From Bdellovibrionales bacterium (lineage in GTDB: Bacteria; Bdellovibrionota; Bacteriovoracia; Bacteriovoracales; Bacteriovoracaceae), in assembly GCA_023250775.1 (NCBI GenBank), contig JAHFAA010000003.1, positions 1 to 26,365 on the forward strand: a stretch of DNA of 26,365 nucleotides. The letters are read 5' to 3'. The notes beneath the pieces were generated by a model, which was given only the letters and a program-made list of their open reading frames with translations, was not told the origin of the DNA and searched no databases. Below are positions 1-8,064 of this stretch, one piece after another (within the stretch, counting starts at the first letter, position 1; the number at the start of each line of letters is the position of its first letter). Position numbers and translations under genes: made by a program.

Positions 1-357
1 CAAATTTTTGGGATGCTCATTGATCAAAGGCCCTTGTCCTTGCGGAATTTCGCTCAACTGCTGATAAGGATCTTCTTCTAAAAAATTGAGGGAGCTTAAG
101 GCGGTACTCAACATAAAATCTAAGGACTGTTGTGAAATGTCTTGGGTGTAGGAGATGCCAACTTTATTTTGACGAAAAACTCGTACACCGAGAGTCTGCG
201 AGCCGGAAACCTTAACTTCTCCCAAGGTACCACGCTCGGTTTTTAAGGACAGGCCCTGGCCTTTTTTCAACATAACCTCGGCGCCATCAGCGCCTTGGGT
301 GCAGGCCTGCTTTGCCACATCCACCAAGAAATTAAACTGCTCATCACGATGGCTCAT
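1..357 (-). CDS. pmbA: PmbA/TldE-like metalloprotease subunit, N-terminal part (runs off left edge)
   Basis: The minus-strand frame is open from an ATG at 357 to the window edge (119 codons) and is too close to the edge to show a stop. The start reads MSHRDEQFNFLVDVAKQACT, followed by an alternating strand pattern with an SLKTERGTLGEVKVSGSQ segment and GVRVFRQNKVGISYT. This matches the N-terminal domain shared by TldD and PmbA/TldE. PmbA is the subunit of the TldD-TldE heterodimer that lacks the metal site; the complex degrades unfolded peptides and, in E. coli, matures microcin B17 and degrades CcdA. The ATG overlaps the tldD stop codon (ATGA, 354-357), so translational coupling and a 1:1 complex are expected. 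The subfamily is inferred from the family resemblance and the tldD neighbour. Confidence 0.85.
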   Translation of the reverse strand, partial: MSHRDEQFNFLVDVAKQACTQGADGAEVMLKKGQGLSLKTERGTLGEVKVSGSQTLGVRVFRQNKVGISYTQDISQQSLDFMLSTALSSLNFLEEDPYQQLSEIPQGQGPLINEHPKNL

Positions 358-1733
358 GAATTTTTTCCTCCGACTAAAATGGAATCAATCTTCAAGCTGG
401 GCTGTCCCACAGTCACGGGCACGGAGCCACTGGCCGAGCCACACATGCCGGCCATAAGTTTAAAATCATTTCCCACCATACTAATTTTTTGCAAAATTTC
501 CGGCCCAGACCCTATCAGGGTAGCGCCTTTAAGTGGTTTGGTTATTTTGCCTTTCTCAACCAAATAACATTCAAGCGCGGCAAAATTAAACTCTCCTGTG
601 CCTGGTTGAACTGAACCGCCACCCAAGTGTGTGCAATAAAGGCCATGATCAATACTGGCCAACATGTCATCCAGCGAGTGAGGGCCGGGAGCGATAAACG
701 TATTCGACATGCGCGAGCCGGGTGCGTAGTGATAGGATTGCCGTCGCCCAGAGCCGGTTCGCCGATGGCCCGTTTTCAAATGCCCGACATAATCCACTAA
801 AAAGCTTTTTAAAATGCCCTTTTCGATCAGTTTGGTTTTTTGCGATGGATGGCCTTCGTCGTCACAACCAAAAGTGCCCCAGGCACTCGGGACAGTGGCG
901 TCGTCATAGGCATTGACCGCCTCATGGGCGATCTGCTGGCCCATCTTATCGTGGAAAACCGAGGCCTTTTTTTGCACTGACGTTGTTTCGAGAAGATGGC
1001 CGCAGGCCTCATGGAAAATAACGCCGCCAAAGCCATTGCCCAGCAGAACAGGCATAACGCCGCCGGGACAAAGTGTCGCGCCCAATTTAGTCACGGCCTG
1101 TCTTGCAATTTCCACACCTAAATCTTCTGGTTTTAAGGTTGCCAAAAAATCGACTCCCATGGTGGCACCAGGAGAAATGCTTCCGATTTCCTGCTCGCCG
1201 GGACGTGCTGCCACGGCCTGAAGCATGGTTCGGGTATAGGGGAGTTGTTCATATTTCGACAGGCCTTCATCGTTGAAAATCCAGATTTCGCGACGTCGAA
1301 GCGAAAGATTGGCATCAACTTGGACAATATTGGAATGGTGCTTGCGCGCAGTCTGATTCACAATCTGCAAAAACTCTGCCGCCCGTCTTAAGTTTTGCGA
1401 GCTATCTTCTTTCGCCCCAGTCTTGGGGGCGGGCAAAGATTGTAATGTATGGGGATGATTGAAAGGTTTGGCGTCCAACAATCCTCCTAACGATTCTGTC
1501 AGTGCGATTAAATCTTTTTTTGCCGGAGAATTGGTATATCCGTAGCTGACATCGGCATCGCGAAGAAGGCGAACGCCAATTCCAAACTCCACGCCTCCAC
1601 CAACTTCATGAACCTTGGAGTCAAGCAGTCTGATTTTTTGACCGCTGGAGCGCTCGATAAAAACTTCGGTAAAAGTTGCGCCTTTGGCCCGCGCCGTTTG
1701 AAAAATAGCATCGAGAATATCATTTGAAAGCAT
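354..1733 (-). CDS. tldD: TldD metalloprotease subunit
   Basis: 459 aa, slightly shorter than E. coli TldD (about 480). It carries the HExxxH metal-binding motif as HEACGH at residues 241-246 within GGVIFHEACGHLLE, and the glycine-rich C-terminal segment GMCGSASGSVPVTVGQP typical of the family. Start ATG at 1733 has the ribosome site GGGAGAA a few bases upstream. It is probably cytoplasmic, since there is no signal peptide. With the next gene (PmbA-like) it forms the TldD/TldE heterodimeric protease. Its stop overlaps the pmbA start by 4 bases. The channel gene ends only 46 bp upstream on the same strand with no visible terminator, so the three genes may be co-transcribed. Assignment is firm; the substrate is unknown. 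Confidence 0.93.
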   Translation of the reverse strand: MLSNDILDAIFQTARAKGATFTEVFIERSSGQKIRLLDSKVHEVGGGVEFGIGVRLLRDADVSYGYTNSPAKKDLIALTESLGGLLDAKPFNHPHTLQSLPAPKTGAKEDSSQNLRRAAEFLQIVNQTARKHHSNIVQVDANLSLRRREIWIFNDEGLSKYEQLPYTRTMLQAVAARPGEQEIGSISPGATMGVDFLATLKPEDLGVEIARQAVTKLGATLCPGGVMPVLLGNGFGGVIFHEACGHLLETTSVQKKASVFHDKMGQQIAHEAVNAYDDATVPSAWGTFGCDDEGHPSQKTKLIEKGILKSFLVDYVGHLKTGHRRTGSGRRQSYHYAPGSRMSNTFIAPGPHSLDDMLASIDHGLYCTHLGGGSVQPGTGEFNFAALECYLVEKGKITKPLKGATLIGSGPEILQKISMVGNDFKLMAGMCGSASGSVPVTVGQPSLKIDSILVGGKNS

Positions 1734-1779
1734 AATGTTTTCTCCCAGATATGATTATGCCTGAGAGAGGAGGGGCTGA

Positions 1780-3060
1780 CTAGCGCGGCTTGCGCTTCTT
1801 CATTGTCGCTTCAATATTGCGGTGGAGCTCAGGAAATTTTTTGATGATATTGATAAAATTATCTTTGTCCAACTTATAGAGATCGCAATAATCGAAGGCC
1901 ACGACATGAGCATTGCGAGGGGCCTCTTCTAGCAAGGCAGACTCACCGAAAAAATGTCCTTCGCGCAAAGTCGCCAGCACATTGACTTGATCGAGTGTGA
2001 CATTAACCGCGCCATGGCCGATAATATACATCTCATGCCCGATTTCACCTTTATTAATGACTTGTTGCCCGGGAGAAAAATATTTTTGTTCCAAGGCCTT
2101 GGCCACGGCCTTTAGACATTCAGGCGTACAGTTTTGAAAAATTGAAAGGCCTCCGATCAATTTCACATTCATGTAGGTGCGCATTTCTTCTTGCAGTGAG
2201 GCCGGCAACTCCGCAATGATTTTATCGTCATTATCACTCAAACGTTTCGCCAGCAGATGGCCATAATAGCTGAGCGCAACTTCCTGAATGTTGAGCGGAA
2301 CATTATAGTGCTTCATAAAATTGGTCAGGTCTTGAATCTTCTCTCGGTTTTGCTCTTTGTAGCGATCGGCCTCACTGAAATAGCGAGTGATATTGCCAAT
2401 GATAATACCGAAAACCACCACACCAACCATCATCGTCATCATGGCAAAAAGACGACCGATCGTCGTCGTCGGAGTGATGTCGCCATAGCCCACAGTTGAA
2501 AGTGTCGTTACGACATAGTAGACCGAACGAATATAGTAATCGCCATTACTCATGTCTCCCGGATTGGGATAAACCATCATCCACATGCAGGCAAACACGT
2601 GGGTACCGATGGTGGCCCCAACAATCGCCATAAAGGCCTTAAACCAGCTCGGAATGACCGCCAAATCGCCCACCGTATGGAAGATATGGGGCAGGCGACT
2701 TAAGCGAAAGAGGCGAATGAGGCGGAGGGCATGCAGAGAGTTTAATCCGAAAATGGCAATGACAATATCAAAGGGAATTGATGAGATAATATTGAGTGCC
2801 AAGTTGGTACGATGTTTCAGTCTGGAAGATCGACTCTCTGATTTCTCATGCTTTTTCTTTCTATCGTCGCGAATGAAATAATACAAATCAATGATAAACA
2901 TCAAACTGATAATGCCGTCTACCCACAGTTGCCAATCATGAATGTGAGATTTCACGGCGAGAGAATAGGGTGCCTCAAAAGAAGTAAAAAGCACGGCCAC
3001 AAATAAGAAAATTTGCCATGCAACTTCGAATGCTTTTTTTGGGCCAGTCGTCATGCACAT
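1780..3060 (-). CDS. Cyclic-nucleotide-gated K+ channel (6TM plus cNBD)
   Basis: About 426 aa from the ATG at 3060. The protein has six predicted TM segments. S4 is arginine-rich (LHALRLIRLFRLSRL, residues 109-123). The pore helix and K+ selectivity filter TLSTVGYGD end near residue 194. A C-linker follows, then a cyclic-nucleotide-binding domain with the phosphate-binding cassette FFGESALLEEAPRNAHV near residue 370, including the conserved Arg near 382. This order resembles prokaryotic HCN/CNG homologues such as SthK. Which nucleotide binds (cAMP or cGMP) cannot be told from sequence alone. The open frame extends upstream to a TTG at 3126 without a Shine-Dalgarno site; ATGs at 3060 and 3054 fit the family N-terminus better, so the start is uncertain. 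It is divergent from htpX and may lead a channel-tldD-pmbA operon. Confidence 0.9.
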   Translation of the reverse strand: MCMTTGPKKAFEVAWQIFLFVAVLFTSFEAPYSLAVKSHIHDWQLWVDGIISLMFIIDLYYFIRDDRKKKHEKSESRSSRLKHRTNLALNIISSIPFDIVIAIFGLNSLHALRLIRLFRLSRLPHIFHTVGDLAVIPSWFKAFMAIVGATIGTHVFACMWMMVYPNPGDMSNGDYYIRSVYYVVTTLSTVGYGDITPTTTIGRLFAMMTMMVGVVVFGIIIGNITRYFSEADRYKEQNREKIQDLTNFMKHYNVPLNIQEVALSYYGHLLAKRLSDNDDKIIAELPASLQEEMRTYMNVKLIGGLSIFQNCTPECLKAVAKALEQKYFSPGQQVINKGEIGHEMYIIGHGAVNVTLDQVNVLATLREGHFFGESALLEEAPRNAHVVAFDYCDLYKLDKDNFINIIKKFPELHRNIEATMKKRKPR

Positions 3061-3142
3061 CGTCTGTGTAAAGAGTATGTAAATTGTTCGGCAGCTGACG
3101 TTGTACTCTTGAGGAAAAATTGCCAATTTTGTGGAGGTGACC

Positions 3143-3173
3143 TTGACTTTAAGACCTAAAACACCAAAATACT
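3143..3173 (+). promoter_or_regulatory. Possible promoter of htpX
   Basis: TTGACT at 3143-3148 is a good -35 match, and AATACT at 3168-3173 is a fair -10 with 19-bp spacing (or AAATAC with 18). It lies in the short gap between the divergent channel gene and htpX. Spacing is long, so this is a weak call. Confidence 0.3.
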
Positions 3174-3208
3174 GTTGTGTTTATATCCTTTTTTTAAGGA
3201 GTTCTTAA

Positions 3209-4120
3209 ATGAAACGCTGGGTTTTGTTCTTTTTGATCAACATCTTAATCATGGTCACGCTTTCAATTGTGGCCTCAATCTTAGGCATCGGACAATACGG
3301 TGGTGCTTATGGACTCAACTATCAATCACTCATGATCTTCTGCCTTTTTTGGGGCATGGGCGGAGCTTTTATTTCGCTGCTGCTTTCGAAGTTCATGGCA
3401 AAAATGTTTATGCGGGTGCAAATCGTTGAAGAACGTGGCCCCTATTCCCAACTGGTTTCTATGGTTCATCGCCTGGCACGCAAAGGGGGAATTGAAAAAA
3501 TGCCCGAGGTGGGAGTGTATGAAAGTCCCGACGTCAATGCCTTCGCCACTGGCGCCACAAAAAATAGCGCCCTCGTGGCCGTCTCCACAGGTCTGCTTCA
3601 ACGCATGAGTCAAGATGAAGTCGAAGGTGTCCTCGGTCACGAAATTACCCACATCACCAATGGAGATATGGTGACGATGACTCTTGTTCAAGGTGTGGTG
3701 AACGCCTTCGTCATGTTCCTTTCACGGGTGGCGGCCTTTGCACTTTCCAACGCCCTAAGAGGGGACCGCGACGATAATCGACGCAGCTCCTTCGGTGGCG
3801 GAATCATGCAACTTATTATGATCCATGTTTTCGAAATTCTCTTTGGTCTGATGGCCCTGCCCATCGTGGCCTGGTTCTCTCGCGCACGAGAGTTTCGCGC
3901 CGATGCCGGTGGTGCTCGTTTGGCGGGAAAAGAAAAGATGATCGCGGCCCTTCAACGTTTGAAGCAAACCTACCCAATTACCGCGGAAGTGGACAATGCT
4001 TCTTCCGGAATGCAGACGTTGCAGATTTCTTCTAAATCAAAACTTTTTAAATGGATTTCAACTCACCCTGATCTTGATCGTCGCATCAGTGCGCTTCAAA
4101 AAAATGAGTTCGCCCGGTAG
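3209..4120 (+). CDS. htpX: HtpX-like membrane zinc metalloprotease (M48B)
   Basis: 303 aa, close to the usual length of HtpX (about 290). Two N-terminal TM segments are visible (residues 5-25 and 40-62), with further hydrophobic stretches near 158-180 and 198-224. The zinc site is HEITH at 144-148, and the third ligand is likely Glu228 in RAREFRADAGGARL. The C-terminal THPDLDRRISAL is typical of M48 proteases. AAGGAG lies 6-7 bases before the ATG. HtpX is an inner-membrane protease for damaged membrane proteins, with its active site facing the cytoplasm. It is usually stress-induced; no regulator site is clearly visible here. It converges on the next gene with a 10-bp gap and no hairpin. Confidence 0.95.
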   Translation: MKRWVLFFLINILIMVTLSIVASILGIGQYGGAYGLNYQSLMIFCLFWGMGGAFISLLLSKFMAKMFMRVQIVEERGPYSQLVSMVHRLARKGGIEKMPEVGVYESPDVNAFATGATKNSALVAVSTGLLQRMSQDEVEGVLGHEITHITNGDMVTMTLVQGVVNAFVMFLSRVAAFALSNALRGDRDDNRRSSFGGGIMQLIMIHVFEILFGLMALPIVAWFSRAREFRADAGGARLAGKEKMIAALQRLKQTYPITAEVDNASSGMQTLQISSKSKLFKWISTHPDLDRRISALQKNEFAR

Positions 4121-4130
4121 GCTGAACTTC

Positions 4131-5039
4131 TTAGTGCTTTAAAACACCTGGACCTTTTGTATTAAGGACGTAAGAAGCGTAAGGGCCATAGGCGGCCTCA
4201 ATTTCTTGCACATTCTCATTCGCCACAGGACAGGTCGTATTCAAGCGCGTCCAGCTCCTCTGCACTTTAGTGAAAAGTCCTTGCCGACTATACTGGGAGC
4301 AGTTAATGGCCTCGTCCCAGCCATTGTCGATATAGAGTGACAGATCGACGTCTGTGGTTCTCTTCCACTTTCCTTCTTCACATTTAATATAGGGGCCCAT
4401 GGGCCGATCGAAGGTTAAAAGATCTTTTCCCTCATGCAGGAGATGGTTCCAAAAAAGCAAACCTTTAAAGTTCGCCGACAAATCAGCATAAGAAATTACG
4501 CCGGTCATATAGGAACCTAGAATGCCCGTTTCAGTTCCAAGACCAAAATTTAAAGTTTCTTCGATGCTTTGGTGCTTTAAATAATAACGGTTGAAATAGT
4601 ACCAACCCATTCCAAAGAAATGCTCAAATTTATCGCCGCCAATTTGTACCCCGTGAATATTTAAGACTGGCGCATTGGAGTCATAGGCCATTCCAAGGCC
4701 ACCCATAATCAGAGAATCGAGAGCGCTAAATTGTCCGTAAATACTATCCTTGATTTTTGTTTTGCGTTTAGGAACAGCAGGTGAGGTGTGAACATAATGG
4801 GCGAACTTGTCTTGATACTGATCGCGAAAATTGAGACGAATACGGTTGTAGAGACGGCCTTTGTCGCAGGAACCTTTTTTATTGGCGGTGGTAATGGCGT
4901 CATCAAGGTAATGATTGGCGGCCTGATTGATGATTTGAGTGGCATCAGCAAGTGGTTTATCACGATCGGTGAAGTTATCCACCTCAGCGCTAAAGGAAAC
5001 AAGGGGAACAATGAACATTAAAATTAATAAATTTTTCAT
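4131..5039 (-). CDS. Exported protein of unknown function
   Basis: 302 aa with a short Sec signal peptide (MKNLLILMFIVPLVSFSA, cleavage predicted after residue 18). I do not recognise a family. The middle contains a distinctive block, HGVQIGGDKFEHFFGMGWYY (about residues 130-149), then glycine/aromatic segments (GTETGILGSYMTG) and NHLLHEGKDLLTFDRPMGPY. These polar, His/Asp-rich patches look conserved rather than random. Four Cys follow the signal peptide, compatible with periplasmic disulfides. There is no strong Shine-Dalgarno site before the ATG. It lies 42 bp downstream of the DUF4230 gene on the same strand, so the two may share a transcript. Periplasmic or outer-membrane-associated location is inferred from the signal only. 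Confidence 0.8.
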   Translation of the reverse strand: MKNLLILMFIVPLVSFSAEVDNFTDRDKPLADATQIINQAANHYLDDAITTANKKGSCDKGRLYNRIRLNFRDQYQDKFAHYVHTSPAVPKRKTKIKDSIYGQFSALDSLIMGGLGMAYDSNAPVLNIHGVQIGGDKFEHFFGMGWYYFNRYYLKHQSIEETLNFGLGTETGILGSYMTGVISYADLSANFKGLLFWNHLLHEGKDLLTFDRPMGPYIKCEEGKWKRTTDVDLSLYIDNGWDEAINCSQYSRQGLFTKVQRSWTRLNTTCPVANENVQEIEAAYGPYASYVLNTKGPGVLKH

Positions 5040-5081
5040 GGCCGGCAGATTAGTAAAAACTCTTGAAAAATGATAGCAAAA

Positions 5082-5714
5082 TTACGAATTAGGGCTTGAC
5101 TCTATAGTATTTACAAAGTGTACCTCGGTGAATCCGAGAGTGAGAAGTAAGGCCTTGACCGCCCGTTCACTACTCTCGCGCGCCCGATTATTCAGCTGAA
5201 CATCGGCCAAGGTCTCGCGAAGAAAGGCGTTTTTCGCCAATTCAAAGAGCTGGGCCGTCTCCTTAGAATCTAAATTGGATCCAATCACTTCAGTCTCGCC
5301 GGGTCGAAGCTCGACACTGACTTTGACAGGAGGAAGTACCACATAGGCGGTTCGGCCTTGAATGGCCAGATGATTGGCGCCAAACGCTTCCAGATCAACC
5401 CCCAGATGAGCGTCGGCAAAGACAATGGCCATGCCCTTCGGAGCATGCAAGCTGTAGCGAACCCAATTATTGACGTCCTCCCAAAGGGTACCCGGTGCGG
5501 GAGGGTCGGGGGTGAAGGTAATTTTCTTGTAGAGCAAAACCTGGAGAGTTTCCAGGCGAACCACATCGCGAATTTGCATCACGACAGCAGGGGTATCAGG
5601 AACCTTAGGACGCAAATGCGACAAGGCCCAATAGGCGGTAAAAGTGCCAAAACCCAAGGCAAAAACCATCGCCAGGACAAAGGTCGGGCGCAAAAAATCT
5701 TTTAATTGCTTCAT
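5082..5714 (-). CDS. DUF4230-like single-pass membrane protein
   Basis: 210 aa. One N-terminal TM segment (about residues 11-32) is followed by a soluble domain. The domain opens with VVMQIRDVVRLETLQVLLYKKI, contains GVDLEAFGANHLAIQGRTAYVVLPPVKVSVELRPGE split by short turns, and ends in a helical region rich in Ala/Glu/Arg. This order (a 'leta'-type strand, a GVDL turn, a V-x-LPP strand) is what I recall of DUF4230, a family without a known function. The domain probably faces the periplasm. A perfect TATAAT (5722-5727) ends 7 bases before the ATG, and no Shine-Dalgarno site is visible, so the mRNA may be almost leaderless. It is divergent from the 5766-6506 gene. Confidence 0.72.
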   Translation of the reverse strand: MKQLKDFLRPTFVLAMVFALGFGTFTAYWALSHLRPKVPDTPAVVMQIRDVVRLETLQVLLYKKITFTPDPPAPGTLWEDVNNWVRYSLHAPKGMAIVFADAHLGVDLEAFGANHLAIQGRTAYVVLPPVKVSVELRPGETEVIGSNLDSKETAQLFELAKNAFLRETLADVQLNNRARESSERAVKALLLTLGFTEVHFVNTIESSPNS

Positions 5715-5721
5715 TTGATTT

Positions 5722-5727
5722 ATTATA
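5722..5727 (-). promoter_or_regulatory. Consensus -10 element for the DUF4230 gene
   Basis: TATAAT on the minus strand, seven bases before the ATG at 5714. Transcription would start at about 5715-5716, leaving essentially no leader. The -35 position (TTCCAT, 17 bp upstream) is poor. Confidence 0.5.
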
Positions 5728-5765
5728 AGTCACAGCACACCAAAATGGAATAATACGGTGGAAGG

Positions 5766-6506
5766 TTGGCCTCAATCGACATATCCTGTTACGGTATGAA
5801 AATGCGTCAAATGCAAATAAAAAAATATGTGAAATGGGTTCTTTTTCTGCAAGTGCTCATGGCCTTTACGGCGGTTTGTTTTTTTGTGCTTTTCACCGGG
5901 CCTTTGGTTATTGGCGCGGGCAAATTTAGTGAAGTGATTCATCTGATCGAGACCACGGATTATCGTCTCTGGATGGTCTTGGGCGCCTCCTTATATTTTT
6001 TGCTGGCCTTGACAATTCTGATCTTATTTTTCTTAGGCGACGTCGCCAACTGGCAAGTGGAAGAGATCAAAAAAACCGTCTATATGCTCCTGAAGGATAA
6101 AAATATTCCTGTGACAGTTGATATCGATGAGAGCATAGCTGTGCATATTGATAAACCCGTATCAGCGCCTTTTAGTGTTGATACCGCCCTCGATTTTGAT
6201 GAGCAGGTGAGTGTCAAGGCCACAATTCCGGTTAAAATGAACCTTCCCATTGATACAGTCATTGAAACCAGCGTGCTCGGACTGGGTTCAATTAAGATTC
6301 CCATAAAAACATCTCTGCCTATTGATATGAATTTCCCTTTCCATGGCATGGTTCATATGAAGGTGGATAGTTTTAAGGTGAGCTTAAAAGAAATGGCGCA
6401 GGTGCAGTTGCCGCCCATGGTAGTTCCGGTAAAATGCCAGCTGAAGGCCAAGCTCAACTTAGAATCCAACCTTCAGCAGGTTGAAAATATTCTTTTAAAA
6501 CGTTAG
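5766..6506 (+). CDS. Two-TM membrane protein with a beta-rich soluble domain, unknown function
   Basis: Up to 246 aa. Two TM segments (about residues 23-52 and 67-92) precede a soluble part made of repeated short strands with alternating Val/Ile and Pro: NIPVTVDIDESIAVHID, PVSAPFSVD, TIPVKMNLPIDTVIE, IKIPIKTSLPIDMNFP. The LPID motif recurs, suggesting an internally repeated beta structure, possibly a lipid- or LPS-binding type fold, but I recognise no family. The frame opens at TTG 5766 with GGTGGAAGG directly upstream; ATG 5796 (MKMRQMQIKKYVKW) is an equally plausible start. It converges on the HAO-like gene with a 3-bp gap. Confidence 0.75.
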   Translation: MASIDISCYGMKMRQMQIKKYVKWVLFLQVLMAFTAVCFFVLFTGPLVIGAGKFSEVIHLIETTDYRLWMVLGASLYFLLALTILILFFLGDVANWQVEEIKKTVYMLLKDKNIPVTVDIDESIAVHIDKPVSAPFSVDTALDFDEQVSVKATIPVKMNLPIDTVIETSVLGLGSIKIPIKTSLPIDMNFPFHGMVHMKVDSFKVSLKEMAQVQLPPMVVPVKCQLKAKLNLESNLQQVENILLKR

Positions 6507-6509
6507 CTC

Positions 6510-7943
6510 TTATTGAGCGTAACGTTTCTTGAAATCATCCGCCGCTTTCTTTCTGGCCGCCTTTTCATTTTCATTCATTTTACCCAGGGACCAGCGATGC
6601 ATCTCACTGTTTAAAATCTCATTCATCTTGGCCTCGACCTCTTTGGCCGCGGCCTTCTTGTCGCCGCCTTCGTCTTTTCCTTTTTGAATGAGTTCTTTTA
6701 GCTCTGGGATAAATTCGGTGTAAAAGCGGTTGGCGACTTCAAACATTCCATGCCACTGCGTGTAGTCCGGCCCCATCATTGCGGCACCATGGCGCGCGCG
6801 CCGGCCTTCATGATGCCAGAGGAAGTAATAGGTGAAATCGATTTTGTCGTCAAAACTGATATCCGCGGTGATCAGGTTCTTGGCATTGATCATCTTGTAT
6901 AAATCGGTCGCCGGTTTTCCGAATTTGTCATTGTAGAGATTGACCATATTGTCATATTGAGTATACCAATTGCCGACCCAGCTTGGGGCGTGACAGCTTT
7001 GGCAGACATCTTTCATGTCTTCTCTTCGCTTCTCCCAAGGAACAATATCTTTATATCCAAACTTTTTGGCCGCCTCATCAATTTTTTCTGAGATCGGCGG
7101 GCGCAAGGTCCACGAAAGACGTTGGCCCACATCATGAGTGACCTTGAGCTTTCGAGTCGCGCCCATGTGGCATGAAGCACAGGTCGGGCCTTGCTCATAG
7201 TGCTTACCGGGAATCCATTCTTTTTTCTCCATCGCCTTGGCATATCGCCCACGATTGGCAGCAAAAGCAATACCATGCTTGGATTCAGTATAAATTTCCA
7301 TTTGAGGATGATCCGGGCCTAAATGACATCGCCCGCAGTTTTCCGGCATGCGCGCTTGAGCACTGGAAAAGTTATGTCGTAGGTGACAGGCCGAGCAACT
7401 TCCCTTAGAACCATCCGGGTTCAGGCGTCCCACGCCGGTATTTGGCCAAGTTTCCGGATCGAGCTTTCCTGGGGCCAGGACTTTTATTTCAGAACCGTGA
7501 CACTGGAGACAACCTGAAACCGCCACGGCCGAGCCTTTGACTTTATTCCCTTTCTCATCATAAACCACATGTCCTTCCACCACCTCGGCAAGAACATTGT
7601 CCAAGCTGCCAAGAATTTTTCCCGCCTCAGCGTGATGACTGTTTTGAAACTGGGTCGCCTCCTCGCTATGGCAAGTGGCACAGTCTTTAGGTGTGACAAT
7701 GGTGGCAATCAAGGTTCCTTGGTGCATAAAAGCATCTGGGCGCTCCTTGGTAGAACCATGACAATCAAGACAACTGACACCTTGCTCGGAATGTCGACTT
7801 TGTTTCCATTGCCCGACAATTCCCGGAGTTGTTTTCTGATGGCAGTCAACACAGGCCTGGGCATTAGCATTGTTGGAGATCTTCTTGGCAAGAACGCTTG
7901 GCGCCATCATAATAAGTACAACACATAGAATAAAACGTGACAT
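6510..7943 (-). CDS. Octaheme c-type cytochrome, hydroxylamine-oxidoreductase (HAO) family
   Basis: 477 aa with a Sec signal peptide (MSRFILCVVLIMMAPSVLA). Eight CxxCH haem sites start at residues 31, 59, 88, 145, 183, 203, 255 and 314, all in the N-terminal two thirds. After them comes a helical region with HHEGRRARHGAAMMGPDYTQ and WHG, a layout typical of the HAO/octaheme nitrite-reductase superfamily. The start resembles HAO-like proteins of Campylobacterota (CVDCHQKTTPGIVGQWKQS). Members oxidise hydroxylamine or hydrazine, or reduce nitrite or hydroxylamine; direction cannot be fixed from sequence. The protein should be periplasmic and need cytochrome c maturation. GAGGAGT precedes the ATG. 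No NapC/NrfH-type quinol dehydrogenase or other cytochrome gene lies beside it, so the electron partner is not in this window. Confidence 0.9.
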   Translation of the reverse strand: MSRFILCVVLIMMAPSVLAKKISNNANAQACVDCHQKTTPGIVGQWKQSRHSEQGVSCLDCHGSTKERPDAFMHQGTLIATIVTPKDCATCHSEEATQFQNSHHAEAGKILGSLDNVLAEVVEGHVVYDEKGNKVKGSAVAVSGCLQCHGSEIKVLAPGKLDPETWPNTGVGRLNPDGSKGSCSACHLRHNFSSAQARMPENCGRCHLGPDHPQMEIYTESKHGIAFAANRGRYAKAMEKKEWIPGKHYEQGPTCASCHMGATRKLKVTHDVGQRLSWTLRPPISEKIDEAAKKFGYKDIVPWEKRREDMKDVCQSCHAPSWVGNWYTQYDNMVNLYNDKFGKPATDLYKMINAKNLITADISFDDKIDFTYYFLWHHEGRRARHGAAMMGPDYTQWHGMFEVANRFYTEFIPELKELIQKGKDEGGDKKAAAKEVEAKMNEILNSEMHRWSLGKMNENEKAARKKAADDFKKRYAQ

Positions 7944-8064
7944 ACAAACTCCTCAAAAATATTCTCAGGTGGCAATTGTATTAAAGACGATTTCTGTTCT
8001 TTGTAGCAATAAGGATAATCACATGTCGTTATGCTAAATATCAGTTTTTTTGGTGGGTAGGTAT

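Noticed and set aside
913..1221. Plus-strand open frame of about 100 codons opposite tldD
   Set aside because: It lies antisense within tldD, has no ribosome site and an Arg/Pro/Ser-rich composition typical of a shadow frame.
8004..8036. Imperfect inverted repeat TAGCAATAA ... TTATGCTA in the gap between the HAO-like and rhomboid genes
   Set aside because: One mismatch/bulge and an 18-base spacing, with no resemblance to FNR or other known boxes; too weak to call an operator.
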